This document shows positions 20,722-29,344 of a stretch of 64,000 nt of DNA, piece after piece (within the stretch, counting starts at the first letter, position 1; every line of letters begins with the position of its first letter). A model generated the notes under the pieces. That model was given only the letters and a program-made list of their open reading frames with translations. It had not been told where the DNA came from and ran no database searches. The stretch is taken from the NCBI GenBank assembly GCA_020631735.1, contig CM036221.1, forward strand, positions 11,327,381-11,391,380. The letters are read 5' to 3'. Origin of the DNA: Saccharum officinarum (taxonomy: Eukaryota; Streptophyta; Magnoliopsida; Poales; Poaceae). The position numbers and the translations under genes are program-made.

Positions 20722-22012
20722 AGATAATATACAATATACAAATGCCTTGATTTGTGATTTGATGTTTGCACATCAATCATTCGGACGTGGAAGACTAATT
20801 CAAAATATCATGTGAAGATAACGCCTGTCAGAGGACAGCGCAAAAAAGAATATACAGTTACACTACTGTTGTGATTTGATGTTTGCACATCAATCATTCG
20901 GACGTGGAAGACTAATCCAAAATATCATGTGAAGATAACGCCTATCAGAGGACAGCGTAAAAAAGAATATACAGTTACACTACTATAGCCAGGACAATTA
21001 TTGGAGACAGCTCACCATCCAGCTGTCCAGGCAACAGTTGAAGACGATAATTAAAGCCTTCACCTCGAAGGCAATCCAGCAGATAAGCGTGAAGGACGGC
21101 AGAAGATAAGCGCGAGGACTCCCCAGAAGGCTCCTCTCGCTCTTTAAAAGCAGAAGCCCGACGCCTGCATTCATCATCGAATATCGGATCGAAGATCGCA
21201 GCATCGACAACACCCACACTTCACAATCAGAAGACAACCACCCACTCCACTATACACCATGAAGACATGATCTCAGATACCCTCTGAGCTCATCCACCAC
21301 CGTCTGTAATTAGCCACCTAATTAGTACTACTCCACCAGTGTTGTAAATTAGAGAATAAAGGAAGTCCCCGTGATCTTCCTGCGCTTTTAAGGTAACCTC
21401 TAAGGTTTGTGGTAAGTGCTTGGGGTTTTTCGAAAGGGAAAGCCGTATATAAGCTTGCTCTGTGGAAATAAATTAATCTTTCCTGTTTTAATCCCTGTTT
21501 TCCTTTAAGCTCGTTCATATGGGGCGATGTCTCTATGCTAGGGACCCTATAGGAGAAACCTCTGCGTGTGTTATTCTCGTGTTAGCCCTGGTAGTGGCAT
21601 TTGTAGAGAACCTTGTTTGCGCAGAGAAGTGTTCCCTTCGGGTGGAACTGCCTGGGGAGACGATAGAGCCTGAGTCCTATGTGTTCGTGGCTGGGGATAG
21701 CGAGGGAGAAGAGCTGGTTAGCCCGGTTCTGAAGCGAGCTAGTGATGCATACGGTGAGTACCGAGGAGGACTAACACAAGCATAAGTCTCACGACCGGCT
21801 GAATCCTTGGTCTCGCCAGCCTGCAAAGATCCTGTGAATCACGCGCACTCATAATCCGCATACTCACTAATCACGTAGATAATAATCACGCACGTCACTC
21901 TCGTCAAATAGCGCATTTAATATATTTTATTCCATTCTGTATCCGCCGGCTGCGGAGAATAGTAAAATATTAAGGCGCATAGTGCTTGAATAGTGATCGA
22001 AGCATAAAATAT
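20722..22012 (+). repeat. Pararetroviral leader/promoter region, copy 2
   Basis: Near-identical to 15808-17220 without the MITE: AGATAATATACAATATAC start, TATA box at 21143, AATAAA at 21355, 88-residue ORF at 21519-21785. A 117-bp piece is duplicated in tandem here (20761-20877 and 20878 onward). The similarity to copy 1 stops at 22012 (ATAAAATATT), before the position of a primer-binding site. Confidence 0.85.
21519..21785 (+). CDS. Conserved 88-residue leader ORF, copy 2
   Basis: Same length and frame as the ORF at 16731, with only Cys-to-Tyr and Val-to-Gly replacements and a few silent or non-coding changes in 267 bases. See copy 1 for interpretation. Confidence 0.4.
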   Translation: MGRCLYARDPIGETSACVILVLALVVAFVENLVCAEKCSLRVELPGETIEPESYVFVAGDSEGEELVSPVLKRASDAYGEYRGGLTQA

Positions 22013-22410
22013 TCTCTTCATTCGGGTAGAAAACCAAAGAATAACGGATGAAGACAAATCAAAACCTCTACGAAGGCTTCAATCATCGTCTTCAACTCTT
22101 GCCTGGACAGCTGGATGGTGAGCTGTCTCTAATAATTGTCCTGGCTACAGTCATGTCACTGTATATTACTTTTGCGCTGTCCTCTGACGGGCGTTATCTT
22201 CAGGTCCGATATCCGATAATCTATCGTTACAAAGCTGAACTGTCAGGATTTACACACTATTTGATTCACAGTGGTGTATTTGTGATTGTATGACCAGCTG
22301 TAAGCATTATGTTTAGTGATTATTATCTACGTGATTAGGTTACTACTTTATAGTTCACCTGATGGTGCCCGAATTAGCTGATTCACAGTGAGAACTTCTC
22401 TCCTGGTTAC
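22013..22410. repeat. Inverted and shuffled pararetroviral leader fragments
   Basis: CTTCAACTCTTGCCTGGACAGCTGG...GAGCTGTCTC (22078-22128) is the reverse complement of the leader around 21000-21055, and GATTATTATCTACGTGATTAG (22317) that of the segment near 21869. The pieces are divergent from the direct copies and interspersed with unassigned sequence. Confidence 0.7.
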
Positions 22411-22930
22411 TGCTGAGCTCATCCACCACTCCTGTAAATTAGCCACCTAATTAGTACTACTCCACCAGTGTTGTAAATTAGAGAATAAAGGAAGTCCCCG
22501 TGATCTTCCTGCGCTGGTAAGGTAACCTCTAAGGTTTGTGGTAAGTGCTTGGGGTTTCCCGAAAGGGAAAGCCGTATGTAAGCTTGCTCTGTGGAAATGA
22601 ATTAAGCTTTCCTGTTTTAATCCATATTTTCCTTTAAGCTCGTTCATATGGAGCGATGTCTCTATGCTAGGGACCCTATAGGAGAAACCTCTGCGTGTGT
22701 TGTTCTCGTGTTAGCCCTGGTAGTGGCTCTAGATGAAATACAAGAATGCATCTTAGACAATTTCTGGTTCCAATACAATAATAAGAGAGAAGACAGAGGT
22801 TATATGCTAGCAATATTGAATAGCTTAGCTGAATATTTTCATATAATTAATGGGAAAATACAGCCAAAAGAACCATCTGGCAATATAGAGAAAAAACCTA
22901 TATATGTTATATATAGAGAAAAAACACCAG

Positions 22931-22932
<2 letters not shown>
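22411..22932 (+). repeat. Leader copy 3 fused to a viroplasmin-like fragment
   Basis: From GAGCTCATCCACCACTCCTG the leader runs through AATAAA (22484) to the first 29 codons of the small leader ORF (ATG 22648). At GGCTCTAGATG (about 22726) it joins the segment found at 19871 onward, in frame, and continues to GGAATATAT where the (TA)n array begins. The junction shares the word GCTCTAGATG with the join between RT and the viroplasmin-like domain at 19870. Confidence 0.8.

Positions 22933-23020
<88 letters not shown>
22933..23020. repeat. (AT)~40 array plus (AC)4 at the right border of the pararetrovirus
   Basis: The viral sequence is cut at GGAATATAT, merging without a visible seam into the AT array, which then passes into ACACACAC. 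Tyr-Ile repeat frames across it are artefacts. Confidence 0.92.
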
Positions 23021-23022
<2 letters not shown>

Positions 23023-23099
23023 CGGTGAGACCAGCACCTTAACATGTCCGCCTCTTTTAATGTCATTTATGTAGACGGGCAGTTTAACACGTCCATCTC

Positions 23100-23302
23100 T
23101 GTTAATGGTCTCTAGAAAACCCAAAAAACAAAAAAAAATGTGACCTCAAGAAATCAAACTCGTGACCTGGTCTTTAGAAAACCCAAAAAAAAATTGTGAC
23201 CTCAAGAAATCAAACCCGTGACCTGCCATTTTGCAATAGCAAAAAAATTTGTGACCTCAAGAAATCAAACCCGTGACCTGCCATTTTGCAATAGCACGTC
23301 TC
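23100..23302. repeat. Three tandem ~55-bp repeats
   Basis: TGTGACCTCAAGAAATCAAA followed by CYCGTGACCTG is present at 23139, 23194 and 23251; spacers alternate between GTCTYTAGAAAACCCAAAA and CCATTTTGCAATAGCA. No coding content. Confidence 0.85.
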
Positions 23303-23893
23303 CACCGCTACAGCACACTGATTATGACTATATATATAATGTGTTATCTTTTTATATTAATATTTGGTAATCTTATATTCACTAGTAGAGAACAGATTTT
23401 TCATTCGAGGCTTTAGTCCCGGCCATTTTTGGGCCCGGGATTAAAGAAAGCTTTTGTCTCGGTTGGACATACCAACCGGGACTAAAGTCCCCTGTCCAAT
23501 ATCTAGGGCCGCAGCTTTTACAGAAGGAGAGCAGGAGGGGACCTTTAGTCCTTGTTGGTGGCTAAAACTGGGACAAAAGGTCACCCTTCAGTCCTAGATT
23601 GGTGGCTCCAACCGGGATTAGAAGCCAACCTGTAGTCAGGGTTTGAACCACCAACCAGGACTACAAGTCCTGGCATATATACTTTTCTCTCTATCTTCCT
23701 GCCCCAGCCTGAGCCATTTCAAGCTTTTTGTTCTTGCTATCTCCTGGTGTTCTTGCTCATCGTCGGCCGCCATTTCAACACTTCATTTGATTCCTCCATC
23801 CATTTTCGGTTCTACAAGGTTAGAAGCTTCTTCCTCTCCTGTTTCATCACTAGCATGGCTCATTTCATGGTTTAGAAATAGAGAAATTTGCAT

Positions 23894-24232
23894 TGTGGTT
23901 TTTTAGATTGTGAATGATGATGGATTTTTCTATTTATATACCATTTGAGGTCGAAATCACTTGATAGTTTGAATATGAAGATGAAGGAAGCTTATAGCAG
24001 TTCATCAAAACTAGTATGCACCCTTCATTGCCTCATTTCATGGTCTTGAAACAGAGAAATTTGTGGTTTTCTAGATTGAGAATAATGATGGATATTTTTG
24101 ATTTATATGTCATCTGAGCTCAAAAATCACTTAATAGTTGACATATGTAGATGAAGGAATCTTATAGTAGCTCATGAAAACTAGTATGCACCTTTTATTG
24201 CCTCACTTCATGGTTTAGAAATAGTGAAATTT
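23894..24232. repeat. CACTA 5' tandem repeat (~169-bp unit)
   Basis: Unit 1 (23894-24062) begins TTGTGGTTTTTTAGATTGTG and ends ACAGAGAAATTT; unit 2 (24061-24232) is a diverged copy. A third copy of unit 1, about 97% identical, sits inside the transposase at 26084-26253. Confidence 0.88.
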
Positions 24233-24340
24233 AAGGTTTTTTTAGAATATAGCTCATTTAGTAGTCGATGAAAATGAGTATAGAGAGTCATAGATGGCGA
24301 CGCTTTTGGGTCCTTGGCCTCGCATGGGGTTCCTAAGGGA

Positions 24341-24744
24341 TGATTGAGGACGGACCTCCCTCTCATTGCGTGCGGCAAGTGTGAGCACAAGATTGTGAGG
24401 GAGTACAGGGTGAAGAAGAAGGCTCCCAACAATGGGCGCATCTTCTACACGTGTCCGGATCGTGATGTGAGTTTTTTTGTCATGTTTTTGAAAGGTTTGT
24501 AGCCATTTTCGTGATAATTTTGATTAAAGTTCTTTATTTGGTGTTGTAATTTCAGTGGGATGGTAGTGGATCATGTGATGGTTGGTACTGGGAGGAAGAG
24601 TATGTTGAGCACATCCGAAAATCTCTTGCAAAGGCGGCTGAGGTGACTGATGTGAGTGCACCTGTCGATGATGAGGCAGTGAACCAGCAGAAGAATGATC
24701 TATTTATTTTAGTTGGAATTGGTCAGAAATCCTTCTTCTGCTAA
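24341..24744 (+). pseudogene. GRF-type zinc-finger gene of the CACTA element (two exons)
   Basis: Exon 1 ends at 24466 with CGTGAT|GTGAGT; exon 2 begins at 24556 after TTTCAG and runs in phase to TAA at 24742. The product has CGKCEHKIVREY, NNGRIFYTCPDRD and CDGWYWEEEY, giving the Cys spacing and the aromatic-Trp signature of the GRF zinc finger. The only upstream ATG (24294) is in another frame and meets TGA at 24345, so the start is lost. GRF fingers occur in accessory proteins of CACTA elements and probably bind nucleic acid. Confidence 0.6.
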
Positions 24745-24884
24745 AGTGTGTTGTAGGTTTAGTTTGTTTAGTGCTATTTGGGATATTAATTAATCATGTT
24801 GATTGATGGATATTTGGATCTTTTAATTAACTACTAACCATGCATGCTGTATAATATGAGTTATTACAAGTTTCTGGTCCTGTA

Positions 24885-26825
24885 ATGCAAATGAACCAAC
24901 AATGGATGTACAACGTTGACCGCCGCTCCCTTGAGTTCATTAGGGGCATGTATGATTTCTTAAATGTGGCCAAGGCAAACACGTAGAATGGTTTCATGTG
25001 CTGCCCATGTGCTCTATGTAAGATTGAGAAGGATTATTCTTGCCCAAGGAAAATTCATGAACACCTGTTCACATCTGGTTTCATGCCAAACTATATTTGT
25101 TGGACTAAGCACAGAGAAAGAGGTGTTATAATAGAAGAAGATGAAGAAGAAGAAGGGGATGATGACAACATGATTTTCCGTGGTTATGCTGAATACAGTG
25201 CCTTTGATGATACTGCAATGGGGGAAGCTGAAGAAGAGAGGGCTGCTGAAGAAGAGGTAGAGTCCGCTGATGATCTTGGTCAGGTCATCCGTGATGCACA
25301 GAGAGAATGCGAAAGTGAAAAGGAGAAGATCAAGTTCGAGCGCATGCTAGAGGATCACAAGAAATTGCTATACCCCACTGCCGAAGAGGGGCAAAAAAAG
25401 TTGGGTACCACATTGCAATTGTTGCAAGGCAAAGAGTGGTGTATCCGACAAGGGATTTAGGCAGTTACTTGCTATCCAAAAGAAGATGCTTCCGAAGGAA
25501 AACGAATTGCCTGCCACTACATATGAAGCAAAATTGGTCATATGCCCTCTGGGATTAGAAATCCAAAAGATACATGCATGTCCTAATGACTGCATCATCT
25601 ACTGCATCACAGTACAAGATCAGGCGAGATGACCCTAGTGATGTTGAGGGCGAATGTTCGAGGAAGAAAATCCTTGCCAAGGTGATGTGGTATGCTCCTA
25701 TAATACCACGCTTGAAACGTTTGTTCAAAAACAAAGAGCATACAAAGTTGTTGTGATGGCACAAAGAAGACCGTAAGGTAGACAATATGTTGAGACACCT
25801 AGCCAATGGGTCCCAGTGGAGATCAATCGACAGAGAATTTTGGAAGTTTGTAGAAGACGCAAGAAACTTAAGGTTTGCTTTAAGTACGGATGGCATGAAT
25901 CCTTTTGGAGAGCAGAGCAGCAGCCATAGCACTTGGCCTATTACTCTATGCATCTACAACCTTTCTCCATATTTGTGCATGAAGCGGAAGTTCATTATGA
26001 TGACAGTGCTCATCCAAGGCCCGAAGCAACCTAAAAATGACATTGATGTGTACCTGAGGCCATTAGTTGAGGACCTTCTACAGTTGTGGTTTTTTAGATT
26101 GTGAATGATGATGGATTTTTCTATTTATATACCATTTGAGCTCGAAATCACTTGATAGTTTGAATATGAAGATGAAGGAAGCTTATAGCAATTCATCAAA
26201 ACTAGTATGCACCCTTCATTGCCTTATTTCATGGTCTTGAAACAGAGAAATTTCATGGTCCTAGAGCACCACAGGCGTACGTGTGTGGGATGAGTACAAA
26301 CAGGAACACTTTGACCTGCGAACATTGTTGTTTGTAACAATCAATGATTGGCCTACTCTTAGTAATCTTTCAGGACAGTTAAACAAGGGATATAATTTAT
26401 GCACACACTGTTTTAATGACCTAGAAGGTATATTTTTGAAAAAATGTCGAAAGGTCATGTACATGGGCCATCATCGATTTCTTCCATTGAATCATGCCCT
26501 AAGAAAGAGAGGCAAGCATTTTAAAGGTAAGGCATATCATCAAACAAAGCTTAAGAACCGTAGTGGTGAGGATGTATTCAATATGGTAAAGGATGTACAA
26601 TTAGTCTTTAGGAAGGGTCCTGGCAGCCAACCTATTTCGAATGATGCTAACGGACACGCATCCATGTGGAAGAAGAAGTCCATATTTTTTGAGCTACCCT
26701 ACTATAAAGTCCTAGAGGTTCACAGCGCGATCGACGTGATGCACCTGACGAAGAATCTTTGTGTGAACCTGCTAGGCTTCATGGGTGTGTATAGGAAGTC
26801 TAAGGACACACTGGAAGCAAGATAG
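24885..26825 (+). pseudogene. TNP2-type CACTA transposase, N-terminal and catalytic part, disrupted
   Basis: 24891-25458 encodes the transposase-associated domain (WMYNVDRRSLEFIRG, then Cys-rich CCPCALCK, FTSGFMPNYICWTKH) followed by a Glu-rich linker; TAG at 24984 breaks it. From 25480 to 25640 the frame is shifted, with loss around ACPNDCIIY. 25610-26083 gives KIRRDDPSDVEGE, KVMWYAPIIPRLKRLF, DARNLRFALSTDG-MNPFG and KRKFIMMTVLIQGPKQP, the classic TNP2 core. It is interrupted at LLQLW by the 169-bp repeat copy (26084-26253) and resumes at 26276 with VWDEYKQEHFDLRTLLF, ending at 26823 in a stop. Catalytically dead. Confidence 0.82.
26084..26253. repeat. Copy of the CACTA 5' tandem repeat inserted in the transposase gene
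   Basis: Same sequence as 23894-24062 with a handful of substitutions. The left join overlaps TTGTGG, which serves both as transposase codons for Leu-Trp and as the start of the repeat; the right join is at GAAATTT. Stop codons inside it end the transposase frame. Confidence 0.88.
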
Positions 26826-27710
26826 GACTTCAGTATATAAAAGAATGAGATAACCTACATCCAGAGAAGGTAGATGATGGACGCTAGTACTTAAGTCCTG
26901 CCAGCTACACTTTTAGCAAAGAAGAGAAGGAAAGCATGTTCAATTGCCTAAACAGCATCAAGATCCCATCTGGCTTCTCCTCAAATGTAAAGGGGATAAT
27001 AAATGTGGTAGAGAAGAAATTCCTAAACTTAAAGTCTCATGACTGCCACATGCTTATGACGCAATTGCTTTCGGTTGCATTAAGAGGGATTCTACCTCCA
27101 AATGTACGATAAGCCACTGTGAAACTATATGCATTCTCAATGCAATTTCTCAGAAGGCAATCAATCCAGTTCATCTAGCAAAGCTACAGAATGATGTGGT
27201 CCAATGTCTTGTCAGCTTTGAGTTAGTGTTCCCATCATCCTTCTTTAATATTATGACGCACCTCCTAGTTCACTTGATCAAAGAGATTAGTATTTTTGGC
27301 CTTGTGATCCGATCAACATGTTCCCCTTTGAGAGGTTCATGGGAGTCTTGAAGAAATATGTTCACAACCGTGCTCAGCCAGAAGGAAGCATCGCCAAGGG
27401 CTACGGAATAGAGGAGGTCATTGAGTTCTGCATTGATTTTATTCCTGACCTCGACCCGATTGGTGTTCCTGAATCACGGCATGAGGGGAGACTAAGTGGA
27501 AAGGCAACACTAGGGAAGAAATCATATATTGGCAAGGAGGATGATTATTTTCATAAAGTACACTACACAGTTCTGCAACACTCCTCCTTGGTGGAGCCGT
27601 ATATTGAGGAACACAAGGACATTGTACGATTTGAATTCCCGGAGAGGACTAAAGCCTAGATTACACATCAGCACATGGACTCTTTCAGATATTGGTTACG
27701 AAAACGATGT
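26826..27710 (+). pseudogene. CACTA transposase C-terminal part with DUF4218-like domain
   Basis: Frames with stops and shifts: 26935-27110 (FNCLNSIKIPSGFSSNVKG, LMTQLLSVALRGILPPNVR), then 27318-27658 with FPFERFMGVLKKYVHNRA, EGSIAKGYGIEEVIEFC and a stop at 27657. This is the DUF4218 region that normally follows TNP2 in grass CACTA elements. Confidence 0.75.
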
Positions 27711-28390
27711 TAGGGTGACGAGAGTCAAGATGCCCAACTGTACTTGTTGTCTAGGGAACCACCTTGGCATATCATGACATTCAAAGGGTATGAGATAAAT
27801 GGCAATACATATTACACGAGGGCCCAAGATAAAAGGAGCACCAACCAAAACAGTGGCGTCCGCATAGATGCCACAAACCCAAATGGGAATAAGGAAACAT
27901 ATTATGGCCGCATAGAGGAGATATGAGAATTAGACTATGGACCTTATTTTAAGGTTCCTTTGTTTCGGTGCCAATGGGTGAAGGTGACAGGAGGTGGGGT
28001 AACAGTGGACCCTCATTATGGAATGACAACAGTGGACCTCAATAATCTTGGGTATAGAAACAAACCATTCGTCTTAGCCAAGAATGTGAATCAGGTTTTC
28101 TATGTGAAGGACATGTCTACCAAACCGAAGAAAGGGAAAACCAATGACAACAGCTCAGACAATGAGTCAAAGCACCACATAGTTCTTTCAAGGAAATAAA
28201 ACAATGTGGGAATTGAGAATAGGCCTGACATGTCAGAAGATTATGAAAAGAATGATGAAATTCCGCCCGTGTAAATAGTGACCCAAGCATCCTGCTAGGT
28301 GATGAGGACACTCCATGGTTATAGCATGATCATAAACCCAGGAACATATGTGAAGAAGAAGTTCATTGTTGTTCCCGCTTGATATGGTGA
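27711..28390 (+). pseudogene. CACTA DUF4216-like C-terminal region
   Basis: 27744-27926 (MTFKGYEINGNTYYTRAQD, GVRIDATNPNG), stop, then 27930-28197 (FKVPLFRCQWVK, VDLNNLGYRNKPFVLA, NQVFYVKDMSTKPKKGK): DUF4216 and the Lys-rich linker after it. A last recognisable piece near 28305-28378 (DTPWL, then VKKKFIVVPA) ends in a stop. Confidence 0.72.
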
Positions 28391-29340
28391 TGTATTAGAC
28401 CTATTATGTAAAAATTATGACTTCAGATATTTTTTTGTCGTGTTTTCATATTTTCAACGTTTAAATGAATTTTCTGCATGATGGTGGATTTCCCGTGGAG
28501 AATGTGTGATGAAAAACCAAATGATCAACATTAATAAGATGTGAAAACTAATTTACTGTCAAAAAGCAATAGTTTTAATGGTTTTAATCAAGTAGTACAT
28601 TGGTGCATGGTGCAAATTATGCTTATTATTTACACTATGTTAAATATTTAGACAGTAAAACCAAAGAGTTTGGGTTACATATTTTTGTTGTGCATAAAAA
28701 TGCAAAACTATGTTTTGGCTAATATTTTATGTAATGGAATTGTGCTTTTCTTAGTTTTCTAAGTGCAGGATTGTGTGCTTTAGTGTTCATCACTGTATCA
28801 TACAGAGGTCTCCAGCTGGTAATAGACCTGGCCGCCGATGATGGTACTGTGCATCACCGCCACTTAGTTGCAAATTTTCCAATCTCGCGTTTGAACCCTC
28901 CTGTGCGGAACTAATGAAAGTTCGATTCCCGCGTGCTGTAAAAGTTACGCCGAGAGCAAGTAACCTACTGCAACATCCCCCTAACCCCCCCCCCCGCACC
29001 CCCATTCCCATGCCGCCACCCTCCCTCCCCCCCACACACACATAGATGTTCTTTTCCTCATTGCTGCTATTCGTCATCGCCGCTCCTGCTTATCAGCACT
29101 ACTTAGCCCTTGCTCCACGCCAGTGCAAATCGATGGATTGCCCGCACAGATCTACCGATGAACGAGCTGCTGCTGTCACTGGCGTTGCCACTCGTGCTCA
29201 CTGCCCCCAGATCCAAAGGCAAGTGTAATAAGGCCTTACTTGCATCGCTGTCCCATCTCCTCGAAACTCATCTCCTTACTAATGTTTATTGATGCAATTC
29301 CACGACAGGTGGCCTTATCTCTTTGGCTGGTGGTGTCCTT
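28391..29340. other. AT-rich stretch, then 5' flank of the F-box pseudogene
   Basis: 28391-28800 is AT-rich without features. From 28970 C-rich tracts (a run of 13 C near 28987) and a GC-balanced region to 29340 look like the former promoter/5' UTR of the F-box gene. Confidence 0.4.
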
Positions 29341-29344
29341 CCAG

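Larger units (their letters stand above)
15803..22935 (+). mobile_element. Endogenous pararetrovirus (Caulimoviridae-like), rearranged, tandem
   Basis: Order: leader/promoter region copy 1 (15803-17457), Met-tRNA primer site (17458), decayed polyprotein (17517-20654), leader copy 2 (20722-22012), an inverted and shuffled leader piece (22013-22410), leader copy 3 (about 22411-22730) fused to a viroplasmin-like fragment (22731-22932). The repeat of the leader after the coding region is what integration of more than one unit of a circular genome would give. A unit measured between the two AGATAATATAC points, minus the MITE, is about 4.7 kb, shorter than a complete caulimovirid genome; no movement protein or RNase H was recognised. 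It is bounded by (TA)n on both sides, as reported for rice tungro-like endogenous pararetroviruses. The coding part is very AT-rich, the leader is not. Genus unresolved. Confidence 0.8.
23380..28390 (+). mobile_element. Decayed autonomous CACTA (En/Spm) transposon, TNP2 type
   Basis: The 5' end CACTAGTAGAGAACAG follows ATT (23377-23379). Subterminal AACCGGGACTAAAG-type words in both orientations (23415-23660) are the hallmark of a widespread grass CACTA family. Then come a GRF zinc-finger coding piece, TNP2-type transposase, DUF4218 and DUF4216 regions in the usual order. Coding similarity ends near 28378. No matching 3' end (complement of CACTAGTAGAGAAC) was found nearby, so the element is truncated or ends at a different-looking terminus at 32861. 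Confidence 0.85.

Noticed and set aside
15803..22012. Reading the repeated leader regions as LTRs of a retrotransposon
   Set aside because: The repeats do not start with TG or end with CA, no target duplication is seen, the second copy stops before the primer site, and the coding order with a viroplasmin-like domain, plus TATA and AATAAA inside the leader, fits a caulimovirid better.
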